Shown in pieces: positions 1 through 8,470 of a stretch of 64,000 nt of DNA; position 1 is the first letter of the stretch; each line of letters opens with the position of its first letter. The position numbers were made by a program, and so were the translations under genes. Under the pieces are notes generated by a model that saw only the letters and a program-made list of their open reading frames with translations, searched no databases and was not told the DNA's origin. Location: positions 2,106,001-2,170,000 of the forward strand of contig NZ_CP130322.1 in NCBI RefSeq assembly GCF_033025475.1, read 5' to 3'. This DNA is from Sphingomonas sp. C3-2 (GTDB taxonomy: Bacteria > Pseudomonadota > Alphaproteobacteria > Sphingomonadales > Sphingomonadaceae).

Positions 1-1
1 T

Positions 2-67
2 TCCAGCTGGCGCGATTATTATGATCAGGCGGAAATGGAGCGCCAGCTCGCACAGGTCGTCGCCTAG
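2..67 (+). CDS. C-terminal end of an unidentified protein (partial)
   Basis: The window opens inside an open frame that encodes about 21 residues, reading SSWRDYYDQAEMERQLAQVV then A, and stops at TAG 65-67. It is followed by a hairpin at 80-113, which fits the end of a gene. Too little is present to name a family. The other two forward frames do not give a comparable tail. Confidence 0.5.
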   Translation, partial: SSWRDYYDQAEMERQLAQVVA

Positions 68-79
68 GACGGCCTGCCC

Positions 80-113
80 CTGTGCGGACGGGCGGCATCG
101 CGCGCCCGCACAG
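80..113. terminator. Hairpin between two convergent genes
   Basis: An 8-bp perfect inverted repeat (CTGTGCGG 80-87, CCGCACAG 106-113) lies between the stop of the partial plus-strand gene (67) and the stop of the minus-strand transporter (122). There is no good T run on either side, only AAAA at 114-117, so termination is inferred mainly from position. Confidence 0.4.
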
Positions 114-121
114 AAAAGGGG

Positions 122-1321
122 TCAATGCCCGGCGCTGCTCGGTTCGCCCTCCGCAAGCGCGGTGCCCGCGGTCTCGGGAATGGCGAAATAGATGAGCGGC
201 AGCCCCAGAAAGCCGACCAGCCCCAGCCATTGCCCCGCCGCCGCGACCGATCCGGCCTGCACCGATACCCAGCCGAACAGCATCGGCGCGATCACCATGC
301 CCCAGCGCCCGAGCAGATTATGGCACCAGCCATTGGCGGCGGCGCGGATTGCGGTCGGAAACAGCTCCGAATTCAGCGTGAAGCCTATGGTCCAAATGCC
401 AAGCATCGCCTGCAGCCCGACCCAGCACAGCGCGATCGTCCACCAGTCCGTTGCGGCATAGCATTGCAGCGTCAAAACCGCAGTCATGCCGAGAAAGATC
501 ATCGCCGTCCTGCGCCGTCCGATCCCGTCCATCAGCCAGCCCGCGGCGATATAGCCGATAAAGGCCGAGGCGAACCCGGCAGGCGCGATCTTGGCGAGGT
601 CGAGCGCGGTCCAGCCGCGTTCGTTGAGCACATAGAAGGAAAAGAAGAAGCTGCTCACCGCCGAGGCGAAGTTGATCACGAACCACAGCCCGCTCATCGC
701 AACGAAGCGGCCGCGCATGCCCGGCCGGGTGAGCGCGCGGAATTCGTCGGCAAAACCGGTCTTGTCGGGCGTGCTTGCGCGGCGCTGGGTGAAGGCGGGG
801 GTTTCACGCAATTTCCAGACCATGATCGGCAGCACGAGCAGCGGCGCGGCGCCGACGATGAACAGCATGCGCCAGCCAAGCGCCGATCCTTCGGCGGGCG
901 CCAGCAACAGCATGGGAAGCGCCGCCCCCACGCTGCCCGCCGCGCCCAATATCCCGATCGCGCGCCCGCGCAGATGGGCGGGCAGGGTTTCGCTGACGAT
1001 GACATAGGCGGTGGCGATCTGCGTCACGAGCAGCAGGCGGGTGACGAACTGGATCGCGGTATAGCTCGGCAGATCGGGCGCCAGCGCGGTCGCGACCGAT
1101 CCGATCGAAAAGCCGGTGACCGACAGCAGCATGATCGGCCGCCGCCCCCAACGATCGGCCAGCCGCAGCAGAAACCACGCCGCGATCGCCCCCATGCCGA
1201 TCATCGACAGCGCCCGGCCCAGCTGCTGCGCATCGGCCCCGAACGTCTTGCCCGCATGCGGCAGCACGACGCTCGTCACATTGACGTCGAACCCTTCGAA
1301 CATGACGGCAAAGGCCAGCAT
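122..1321 (-). CDS. MFS transporter, metabolite:H+ symporter type, start codon uncertain
   Basis: This is a 399-residue inner-membrane transporter of the major facilitator superfamily with about 12 hydrophobic helices. The conserved cytoplasmic motif DRWGRRP sits at residues 56-62 and a second copy (DGIGRRR) starts the C-terminal half. The LRETPAF segment after helix 6 is typical of the metabolite:H+ symporter (sugar, aromatic acid, dicarboxylate) branch. The ATG at 1319-1321 falls in the middle of helix 1, so the real N terminus should lie upstream. The frame stays open to a stop near 1427, but that stretch holds no in-frame ATG, GTG or TTG. An ATC at 1376-1378 sits about 6 nt behind GGGAGAG (1384-1390) and would give a normal N terminus. 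The alternatives are a frameshift or a pseudogene. Substrate unknown. It follows the SRPBCC gene on the same strand. Confidence 0.8.
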   Translation of the reverse strand: MLAFAVMFEGFDVNVTSVVLPHAGKTFGADAQQLGRALSMIGMGAIAAWFLLRLADRWGRRPIMLLSVTGFSIGSVATALAPDLPSYTAIQFVTRLLLVTQIATAYVIVSETLPAHLRGRAIGILGAAGSVGAALPMLLLAPAEGSALGWRMLFIVGAAPLLVLPIMVWKLRETPAFTQRRASTPDKTGFADEFRALTRPGMRGRFVAMSGLWFVINFASAVSSFFFSFYVLNERGWTALDLAKIAPAGFASAFIGYIAAGWLMDGIGRRRTAMIFLGMTAVLTLQCYAATDWWTIALCWVGLQAMLGIWTIGFTLNSELFPTAIRAAANGWCHNLLGRWGMVIAPMLFGWVSVQAGSVAAAGQWLGLVGFLGLPLIYFAIPETAGTALAEGEPSSAGH

Positions 1322-1447
1322 GCCCAGCAGCCCCAGATGCGCGGCGGTGAAACGGTCCGCTTTTTGATGTCCCCGGATTTTCGCTCTCCCGATACGCCGC
1401 GCGCTGCATGCGCCTGGCGCTTTTCCTTATGTTTTCATGCGGCGCCG

Positions 1448-1864
1448 TTATCTTTCGATCAGCTGCTTGAGCCGGCGTAGATCGCCGACCACCCATTTGG
1501 CATCGGCGGAAAACCGCTCGTCATCCATTTCCGGCTGACGGAACAGCGTCAACATAACCTCGGCACCGGCCCCATTTTCGATGACGCGCAAGGGGACATG
1601 GACGACGTTCCCCGTGCCGAGATCGACCCAGTGATCCATCACGCCATGATCATTATGCGGTGAGAAGCGGATGCGGACCGCGCCCTCGGGCCCCTCCGCG
1701 CGCCAGTGTGCGCCGTCCTGTTCCAACGCCGCTTCCGACAATCCCGATGCCCAGCGCGGGAAGAATTCGGGGCGCCAGATACGTTCGTAGAGCGTCCGCC
1801 AATCGCAGGCGATCGATACGCTGAAGGTCCGCGCGGGCAACATCTCATTCTCCATCTTGAGCAA
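1448..1864 (-). CDS. SRPBCC-family (START/cyclase-like) small protein
   Basis: A 138-residue soluble protein with no signal peptide. The order of features (N-terminal strand, two short helices containing W.P.FFPRWA, then a run of strands ending in a long C-terminal helix RRLKQLIER) matches the SRPBCC helix-grip fold that binds hydrophobic ligands or acts as an aromatase/cyclase-like domain. No catalytic residue can be named. It lies about 70 bp upstream of the MFS transporter on the same strand, so the two may be co-transcribed. The second possible ATG, at residue 4 or 8, is an alternative start. The fold assignment is moderate; the function is unknown. Confidence 0.75.
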   Translation of the reverse strand: MLKMENEMLPARTFSVSIACDWRTLYERIWRPEFFPRWASGLSEAALEQDGAHWRAEGPEGAVRIRFSPHNDHGVMDHWVDLGTGNVVHVPLRVIENGAGAEVMLTLFRQPEMDDERFSADAKWVVGDLRRLKQLIER

Positions 1865-2099
1865 CCAGATACCCCTTTAGGCGCGTGCGCCGCGTGACGC
1901 GAGCGTCGATGGGACGTGCCTTTGCTGCCCTGGTATCGTCTGCCGAAGAGCTGGCGAAGGGTTCTAATTCAATATGTTGATCGATGATTGTCCATCACGG
2001 ATAAGGCCGAAGGAAGGATTTAGAGGACGGTTCGACCATCCGCCCGATCGAGCGTTCGATCAGCTTCCGTATGATTTTCAAACGATAAGGAAAAAATTG
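1865..2099. other. Intergenic stretch without a recognisable gene
   Basis: Between the SRPBCC start and tRNA-Thr there is no convincing open frame. The segment is less GC-rich than its neighbours around 1970-2100 and probably holds the promoter of the SRPBCC gene and the 3' flank of the tRNA. No repeat or attachment-site-like duplication was seen. Confidence 0.5.
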
Positions 2100-2175
2100 T
2101 GGTGCCGCTTAGGTGACTCGAACACCTGACCCCCGCATTACGAATGCGATGCTCTACCAACTGAGCTAAAGCGGC
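2100..2175 (-). tRNA. tRNA-Thr (anticodon CGT)
   Basis: Read on the minus strand, the 76-nt sequence folds as a complete cloverleaf. The acceptor stem GCCGCTT pairs with AAGCGGC, and the D arm contains AGCTCAGTTGGTAGAGC. The anticodon stem TCGCA/TGCGG carries loop TTCGTAA with anticodon CGT, and the T arm has GTTCGAGTC. Discriminator A is followed by an encoded CCA (2100-2102). The CGT anticodon reads ACG threonine codons. Confidence 0.97.
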
Positions 2176-2179
2176 GCAG

Positions 2180-2191
2180 GCCCATATGGGC
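2180..2191. promoter_or_regulatory. Perfect 12-bp palindrome just upstream of tRNA-Thr
   Basis: GCCCATATGGGC is self-complementary and lies 5 bp upstream of the mature 5' end of tRNA-Thr, inside the presumed 5' leader. It could be chance in GC-rich DNA or a protein-binding site. A weak promoter-like pair (TTGTGC, then TTAAGC at 2207-2212, minus strand) lies further upstream. Confidence 0.25.
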
Positions 2192-2340
2192 GTCTGAGGT
2201 GGCAGCGCTTAACAGCGTGTTTGGCGGAGCACAAGCCGGTTCTGATCAAAGCCGCGTCGATTTTTGAAAATCGCGCACGCTTAACCATCCGACAACCTTG
2301 TTGCCTGACAATGGCATGCAGGCTTTTGGGCTGAGTGGGG

Positions 2341-3645
2341 ATGGACATGGATAGTGTGCGCGAGTTTTCGGATGGCGATGTCGTCACGTTCCTCGAGGAT
2401 GGCGATGACATTGCGCCCGGCGGCGTCGAAAGCCCGCTGATCGTCGATGTCGACGAACGCCGCATGCAGGTGCGCGCCTATCACCATTGGGCCTCGCTTC
2501 TGAACGGGCGCGATCTGCCCTCGATCGAGGATCTGGAGCCCAAGGATCTCGTCGATTTCGGCCCGCACAGCGTGCTGATGGATTTCACCGCCGGCGCCGA
2601 AACCCCCGTTGTCGCCTATCTCGGCGGCGCGCTGCGCAGCGCGTGCGGGCTCGACGGCATCCCGCTCCAGTCGGTGGCGGACGTGCCGGGCGGGTCGCTC
2701 CTGTCGCGGCTGACCGACCATTATCTCCAGATTATCGCCAACCGCGCGCCGGTGGGGTTCGAGGCGGAGTTTCGCACGCGCGACGGCGTCGACACGCTCT
2801 ATCGCGGCATATTGATGCCCTATTCGTCGGACGGCGACACGATCGATTTCGTCTACGGCGTGATCAACTGGAAGGAACTCGCCGATTCGGGGCTTGAGGA
2901 AGGTCTCGCGCGCGAAATGGATGCTGCCATGCCGGACCCGGCGGGCGGACTGGTGCTCAACCGGTCGGACGATCCGCAAACCAGCACCACCGCGCATGTC
3001 TTCGTCGCCGATCAGGGCGCCGACGATGATACGGTGCCGGCGCTTCCTCCCATGATCCATGATTCGGGGCTGGGCGATTTGCTGGCCGCCGCGCGGCAGG
3101 GGGCCGATGCCGTGCGCATCGCCGATGGGCGCAGCCGCGCCGCGCTCTACCGGGCGCTCGGGCTCGCCTATGATTTCGCGCTGGTGAGCGAGGCCCGCGC
3201 GGGCGAATATGCCGATCTGCTCGACGATGCCGGGCTCAAGGTCCAGGCGCGCGCGCCGATGACGCCGATCGTCAAGCTCGTCTTCGGTATCGATTACGAC
3301 AAGACCCGGCTCACCGAATTCGCCGCCGCGCTGGCGCATGCGCGGCGTATGGGGCTCGGCGTCGCGCAACTCGCCGGTTATCTCGAATCGCACCCTGGCG
3401 GTTTGAAGGCGGTGGTTCGCGCCGAACGTCAGGCGCGCGCGCCCGAAGGCCGCACCGCGCCGGTGGAAGAAGCGGTGGCGCAGCTGCGCCGGATGCCGCC
3501 GCGCGCGATCGTCCAGATGGATCCGGGCGACGATGAATTCGTTCTGCTCGTTGCGCGCCGGGTCAGCGAAACCGGGCTCGCGGTGCTTGGGTCGGTACAG
3601 GATGAAAGCCTCGTCGCACGCGCCGTACGGGTGGCCGGGAAATAG
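2341..3645 (+). CDS. PAS-domain (PAS_5-like) protein of unknown function
   Basis: A 434-residue cytoplasmic protein. Residues about 35-180 match the PAS_5 pattern of alphaproteobacteria: a Y-H-H-W-x-S-L segment, GRDLPSIEDLEP, then a strand with VLMDFTAG and a small ligand-pocket sheet. The C-terminal half (about 220-430) has no motif I recognise; its acidic and alanine-rich helices end in a small globular segment. No kinase, GGDEF or helix-turn-helix signature is visible, so the output is unknown. ATG 2341 and ATG 2347 are both possible starts; GGGGA at 2337-2341 is better spaced for 2347, and an in-frame GTG at 2335 is a further option. It lies 96 bp ahead of the glutamate dehydrogenase gene and may share its regulation. 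Confidence 0.8.
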   Translation: MDMDSVREFSDGDVVTFLEDGDDIAPGGVESPLIVDVDERRMQVRAYHHWASLLNGRDLPSIEDLEPKDLVDFGPHSVLMDFTAGAETPVVAYLGGALRSACGLDGIPLQSVADVPGGSLLSRLTDHYLQIIANRAPVGFEAEFRTRDGVDTLYRGILMPYSSDGDTIDFVYGVINWKELADSGLEEGLAREMDAAMPDPAGGLVLNRSDDPQTSTTAHVFVADQGADDDTVPALPPMIHDSGLGDLLAAARQGADAVRIADGRSRAALYRALGLAYDFALVSEARAGEYADLLDDAGLKVQARAPMTPIVKLVFGIDYDKTRLTEFAAALAHARRMGLGVAQLAGYLESHPGGLKAVVRAERQARAPEGRTAPVEEAVAQLRRMPPRAIVQMDPGDDEFVLLVARRVSETGLAVLGSVQDESLVARAVRVAGK

Positions 3646-3687
3646 TCTTTTTGGTGGGTTGAGATCGCCGCCTGCCCGTCGCATAGT

Positions 3688-3706
3688 CGCGCAATAATAT
3701 TACGCG
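3688..3706. promoter_or_regulatory. Imperfect inverted repeat upstream of glutamate dehydrogenase
   Basis: CGCG...CGCG arms flank an AT-rich core (CAATAATATTA) 36 bp ahead of the dehydrogenase start. It is the most AT-rich spot in the 96-bp gap and could be a -10 region or an operator. The evidence is symmetry and position only. Confidence 0.25.
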
Positions 3707-3741
3707 CCAGTGTTCAAGGCGCGGAAGCAGGCGGAGTATTC

Positions 3742-6700
3742 ATGAAGGCAAAAACGGAAGCAGGCGCAGCCCTGCTGGTAGATTCGTTTTCCGAGCCCAT
3801 TGCCAAGGCGCTGATCGTCGGCGCGCTTCCCAATGAGATCGAACAGTTCGACAAGGCGGCCCGTGCGGATGCCGCGCGGTTCGTTGCCGAGACGGCGCTC
3901 GTCCGCCGCAGCGACACGCCCGCGATCAGCCTCGAAACCATGGGCGGCAGCGACGATGGCGGGCTGCGCCGGATGCGGCTGGCGGTGATCAACGCCGACC
4001 AGCCCTTCCTCGTCGATTCGGTGGCAGCGGTGATCGCGGCGCAGGGGCTTGCGATCGATCGTCTGCTGCACCCCGTTATCGGGGTGGAACGCGATGCGGA
4101 TGGCACGCTGGTATCGATCGGCAAGCGCGGCGACGAGGGCAAGACCCCCGAGTCGATGATCTATATGGAGATCGAGCGCGCCGACGCGAAGGATCGCCGC
4201 GCGCTGGTCGATGCGGTACGCGGGGTGCTGGCCGATGTGCGGGCCGCGGTGCGCGACTGGCCAAAGATGCAGGCGGCGCTGCGCGTCGATGCCGAAAATC
4301 TGGGCGATACCGAGGGCGCGGCGCTGCTGCGCTGGTTCCTTGACGGTAATCTCACCCAGCTCGCGCATGAAGTGCGTCTGCGCGACGGCACGATCGAATC
4401 CGCGCTTGGCATCGCTGCCGGTGACGACGCGCCGCTGCTCGCCGATGGCTCGCGCGACCTGGCGTTCGCCTGGTTCGAAACCGCGGGCAACGAAGCGCCG
4501 CTGGTGCTCAAGTCGAACCGCGTCGCGACCGTCCACCGCCGCGTGCCGATGGATCTGCTGATCGTTCCGGTGCGCCGCGACGGCAAGATTATGGCCCTTT
4601 CGATCCATGCGGCGCTGTGGACCAGCGCGGCGCTTGCCGCTGCCCCTGCCAAGGTGCCGGTGCTGCGCGCCGGGCTTTTGCAGGTGCAGGAAAAATACGG
4701 GTTCAGCGCGTCGGGCCATGCCGGCAAGGCGCTCGCCCATGCCTTGTCCGAACTGCCGCACGATCTGCTGATCGGGTTCAAGCCCGAGGCGCTGGAAAAG
4801 ACCGCGCTCACCGCGATGTCGCTCGCCGATCGTCCGCGCCCCGAAATGCTGCTCTATTCCAGCCCGCTCGGACGCCATCTGTTCGCGCTTGTCTGGCTGC
4901 CGCGTGAGGAATTCTCGGCCGGCCGCCGCACCGCGATTGGCGAGATGCTGGCCGACGCCGCGAATGCGTCGATCCTGAGCTGGGCGCTGGAACTCGACGA
5001 CAGCGATGTCGCGCAGCTGCGCTATACGCTCGATCTGCGCGAGGGCGGCGTGGTGCCCGATGCTGCCGCGCTCAACACCCGGCTGGTGGAAATGGTGCGC
5101 GGCTGGGTGCCGGGCGTCGAAAGCGCGCTCGTTGCGCTGGGCGAAGGGCAGCGCGCACCGCGCCTTGCCATCCGCTATGCCAATGTCTTCCCGGCGGCGT
5201 ATCGCACGAGCTATGGCCCCGATGAGGCGGCGCGCGATATCCTGCGCCTGCGCGATCTGTCGACCGAAGCGCAGCGCGGCACGCGGTTGTTCCGGGCGCC
5301 CGGCGACAGCGCCGATCAGCTGCGCCTGAAGATCTATCACCTTGGCGGCCTGCTCCCGCTGTCGGACGTCGTGCCCGCGCTCGAGCATTTCGGCTTCCAG
5401 GTGCTCGGCGAAAGCTCGACCCGGCTTGAGGGCGGCGAGAACGGCTATGTCCATGATTTCCTGCTCCGGGTGGGCGGGGATATCGTGGCGGACGATCTGC
5501 TCGCGCGGGCGGCGGTGCTTGAAAGCGCGATTGCCGCGGTGCTCGAAGGCGATGCCGAAAATGATGCGTTCAACCAGCTGATCGGCGCGGTCGGGTTCGA
5601 TCCCTTCGCCGTCGTGCTGCTGCGCGCCTGGTTCCGCTATCTGCGCCAGACGGGCATGTCCTACGGCATCGACACCGTCGCCGGCGCGTTGCGCCGCGCG
5701 CCCAATGCCGCGCGCCAGATCCTCGATCTGTTTGCCGCGCTCCACGATCCCGATCGGGCGAGCGAGGCCGCGGTCGATGCCGCGAACAAGGCGCTCGACG
5801 CCGCGCTCGCCAAGGTCGCGGCGATCGACGATGATCGCATCCTGCGCCGCATCCGCAGCGTCGTCGCGGCCACGCTGCGCTCGAACGCCTATGCCCCGGC
5901 GGCAGCCGAGGCGCTGGCGTTCAAGCTCGACAGCAACGCCATCCCCGGCCTTCCGGCACCGCGTCCGTGGCGCGAAATCTGGGTCTACAGCCCGCGTGTC
6001 GAGGGTATCCACCTGCGCGGTGGCCCGATCGCGCGCGGTGGCTTGCGCTGGTCCGATCGGCGCGACGATTTCCGCACCGAAATCCTCGGCCTGATGAAGG
6101 CGCAGCTGGTGAAGAACGCGGTCATCGTGCCCAATGGCGCGAAGGGCGGCTTCTATGCCAAGCAGCTCCCGTCGCCCGCCATCGACCGCGATGCCTGGCT
6201 GGCCGAGGGCACCGAGAGCTACCGGATATTTATCCGCTCGCTGCTCTCGGTGACCGACAATATCGTCGACGACAAGGTCGTGCATCCCGAACGCGTCGTC
6301 GTGCGCGACGGCGATGATCCCTATTTCGTCGTCGCTGCCGACAAGGGCACCGCCAGCTTCTCCGACGTCGCCAACGCGATCGCGCTCGATCGCAATTTCT
6401 GGCTGGGCGATGCCTTCGCCTCGGGCGGGTCGCAGGGCTATGACCACAAGGGCATGGGCATCACCGCGCGCGGCGCATGGGTGTCGGTCCAGCGCCACTT
6501 CGCCGAAATGGGCATCGACGTTCAGAAGGAATCGGTCACCGTCGCCGGTTGCGGAGACATGTCGGGCGACGTGTTCGGCAACGGCATGCTCCTGTCGAAG
6601 GCGCTCAAGATCGTCGCGGCGTTCGATCACCGCCATATCTTCCTCGATCCCGATCCCGATCCGGCGGAAAGCTGGAAGGAACGCAAGCGGCTGTTCAAGC

Positions 6701-8412
6701 TGCCACGTTCGTCCTGGGCCGATTATGACGAGAAGCTGATTTCCAAGGGCGGCGGCGTTTTCCCGCGCACGCAAAAGGAAATCGCGCTGTCGGCCAAGGC
6801 CGCGGCCGCCATTGGCATCGAGCCCGGCAGCTACGATCCCTCGACGCTCATTTCCGCGATCCTCAAAGCCCCGGTCGACCTGCTGTGGTTCGGCGGCATC
6901 GGCACCTATATCAAGTCGGACGACGAGAATAATGCCGAGGTGGGCGATCCCGCGAACGACGCGCACCGCGTCAATGGCGCCGATGTCCGCGCCCGCGTGG
7001 TCGGCGAGGGTGCCAATCTGGGCTGCACCCAGGCCGGGCGCATCGACTATGCGCGCACGGGCGGGCGGATCAACACCGACTTCATCGACAATTCGGCCGG
7101 CGTCGATTGCTCGGACAATGAAGTCAACATCAAGATCCCGCTCAACCGCGAAATGCGCGAAGGCCGTCTGGCGTTCGACGATCGCAACGCGCTGCTCGTC
7201 GAGATGACCGACGATGTCGCCGCGCTGGTGCTCGAGGATAACCGCCTGCAAACGCTCGCGCTGTCGCTCGCGCAGCAGGGCGGGGCGGCGGCCCTTCCGG
7301 CACAGGCCCGCGTGATCGAGGTGCTCGAGGCCGCCGGGCGGATCGACCGCGCGGTCGAGGGGCTGGAAAGCTCCGACGATCTGCTCCGCCGCGCACAGGA
7401 TGGGCAGGGGCTCACCCGGCCCGAACTGGCGATCCTCCTGTCGCACGGCAAGCTCGCGCTTCAGGATGCGATCGAAGGGTCGGGCGTCACCGCCGATCCG
7501 GCGCTCGCCCCGCTGCTCCACGCCTATTTCCCCGAAGCGATGCGGACGCGCTTTGCCGCCGCCATCGATGCGCATCGTCTGCGTCCGCAGATCATCGCAA
7601 CCAAGATGGCGAACCGGCTGGTCAACCGGCTCGGCCTCGTCGCGCCGTTCGAACTCGCCGAGGAAGAAGGCGCGTCGATGGCGCAGGTCGCCGCCGCCTA
7701 TTTCGCCGCCGACATGATCTTCGGCCTCGAAGACGTGATGGAGGCGATCGAGGGCGCTTCGGTGGGTGAGGAAGACCGGCTGGCGCTGTTCGACATGGCG
7801 GCCGCGAGCGCACGGCTCCATGTGTCCGACCTCTTGCGCGTGATGGCGCAGGATGCGCATGCCGGCACCACTGCGGCGCGCCTCAGCGAGGGCGTCCAGC
7901 GGCTCGATGCCGCACGCGGCGAGTTGCTGAAGGCCGAGGCCCGCACTCAGGCAAGCAGCTTGCGTGCCCGGCTGGTCGCGCACGGTGCCAATGGCAAGCT
8001 TGCTGACCGGATCGTCCGCCTCGATGAACTCGACGGCGCGATCGGCATCGCCGAGCTGTGCGCCGATCAGGGCTATGACGTGATCGAATCGACCCAGGCC
8101 TATGTCCGTCTGGGCGAGGAAATCGGGCTCGACTGGGCCAAGGCTGCGGTCCAGCGCTGCACCCCCGCCGATCAGTGGGAAAAGCTGCTGGTCGCCGGGC
8201 TCGCCACCGAGTTCGAGCAGCTTCGTCTCGACTTCCTCGCGCGAACCAAGGGGCGCGATCCGGAGGCGATGGTGGACCAGTGGCTCACCGCCAATGCCGC
8301 GCGCGTGGCGCAGTTCCGCGCGCTCGTCGACAGGGCACGCACTGCGGCCGCGCCGACGGTGGCGATGCTCGCGCAGATCGGCGGGCAGGCCCGCACGCTT
8401 CTGGCGCGCTGA
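3742..8412 (+). CDS. gdhB: NAD-specific glutamate dehydrogenase, large (about 170 kDa) type
   Basis: The predicted protein is 1556 residues, the size class of the large bacterial NAD-GDH family. It converts glutamate to 2-oxoglutarate and ammonium in the cytoplasm, feeding the TCA cycle. The N-terminal 700 residues carry the regulatory region with ACT-like segments. The catalytic domain follows: RGGLRWSDRRDDFRTE then GLMKAQ, VKNAV and PNGAKGGF at about residues 763-805. Next come a second segment with FGGIGTYIKS (about 1048), and VVGEGANLG and the N-T-D-F-I-D-N-S-A-G-V-D segment (about 1090-1120). A purine-rich GGCGGAG precedes ATG 3742 by about 6 nt. A perfect terminator follows at 8424-8450. 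Together with gltBD at 28-34 kb it covers both glutamate synthesis and breakdown. Confidence 0.96.
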   Translation: MKAKTEAGAALLVDSFSEPIAKALIVGALPNEIEQFDKAARADAARFVAETALVRRSDTPAISLETMGGSDDGGLRRMRLAVINADQPFLVDSVAAVIAAQGLAIDRLLHPVIGVERDADGTLVSIGKRGDEGKTPESMIYMEIERADAKDRRALVDAVRGVLADVRAAVRDWPKMQAALRVDAENLGDTEGAALLRWFLDGNLTQLAHEVRLRDGTIESALGIAAGDDAPLLADGSRDLAFAWFETAGNEAPLVLKSNRVATVHRRVPMDLLIVPVRRDGKIMALSIHAALWTSAALAAAPAKVPVLRAGLLQVQEKYGFSASGHAGKALAHALSELPHDLLIGFKPEALEKTALTAMSLADRPRPEMLLYSSPLGRHLFALVWLPREEFSAGRRTAIGEMLADAANASILSWALELDDSDVAQLRYTLDLREGGVVPDAAALNTRLVEMVRGWVPGVESALVALGEGQRAPRLAIRYANVFPAAYRTSYGPDEAARDILRLRDLSTEAQRGTRLFRAPGDSADQLRLKIYHLGGLLPLSDVVPALEHFGFQVLGESSTRLEGGENGYVHDFLLRVGGDIVADDLLARAAVLESAIAAVLEGDAENDAFNQLIGAVGFDPFAVVLLRAWFRYLRQTGMSYGIDTVAGALRRAPNAARQILDLFAALHDPDRASEAAVDAANKALDAALAKVAAIDDDRILRRIRSVVAATLRSNAYAPAAAEALAFKLDSNAIPGLPAPRPWREIWVYSPRVEGIHLRGGPIARGGLRWSDRRDDFRTEILGLMKAQLVKNAVIVPNGAKGGFYAKQLPSPAIDRDAWLAEGTESYRIFIRSLLSVTDNIVDDKVVHPERVVVRDGDDPYFVVAADKGTASFSDVANAIALDRNFWLGDAFASGGSQGYDHKGMGITARGAWVSVQRHFAEMGIDVQKESVTVAGCGDMSGDVFGNGMLLSKALKIVAAFDHRHIFLDPDPDPAESWKERKRLFKLPRSSWADYDEKLISKGGGVFPRTQKEIALSAKAAAAIGIEPGSYDPSTLISAILKAPVDLLWFGGIGTYIKSDDENNAEVGDPANDAHRVNGADVRARVVGEGANLGCTQAGRIDYARTGGRINTDFIDNSAGVDCSDNEVNIKIPLNREMREGRLAFDDRNALLVEMTDDVAALVLEDNRLQTLALSLAQQGGAAALPAQARVIEVLEAAGRIDRAVEGLESSDDLLRRAQDGQGLTRPELAILLSHGKLALQDAIEGSGVTADPALAPLLHAYFPEAMRTRFAAAIDAHRLRPQIIATKMANRLVNRLGLVAPFELAEEEGASMAQVAAAYFAADMIFGLEDVMEAIEGASVGEEDRLALFDMAAASARLHVSDLLRVMAQDAHAGTTAARLSEGVQRLDAARGELLKAEARTQASSLRARLVAHGANGKLADRIVRLDELDGAIGIAELCADQGYDVIESTQAYVRLGEEIGLDWAKAAVQRCTPADQWEKLLVAGLATEFEQLRLDFLARTKGRDPEAMVDQWLTANAARVAQFRALVDRARTAAAPTVAMLAQIGGQARTLLAR

Positions 8413-8423
8413 CCAAAAGAAAA

Positions 8424-8450
8424 GGGGCCGGGAAACCGGCCCCTTTTTTT
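8424..8450. terminator. Strong bidirectional intrinsic terminator
   Basis: GGGGCCGG (8424-8431), loop GAAA, CCGGCCCC (8436-8443), then seven T. Upstream AAAAGAAAA gives a U run on the other strand too, so it serves both the glutamate dehydrogenase gene and the convergent ABC-F gene. Confidence 0.93.
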
Positions 8451-8470
8451 ACCTTTCAGGCAATCCCGCG

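Noticed and set aside
3700..7983. A 1427-codon open frame on the minus strand, opposite glutamate dehydrogenase
   Set aside because: Same codon-bias shadow; no fold or motif, while the plus-strand protein is a clear NAD-GDH.
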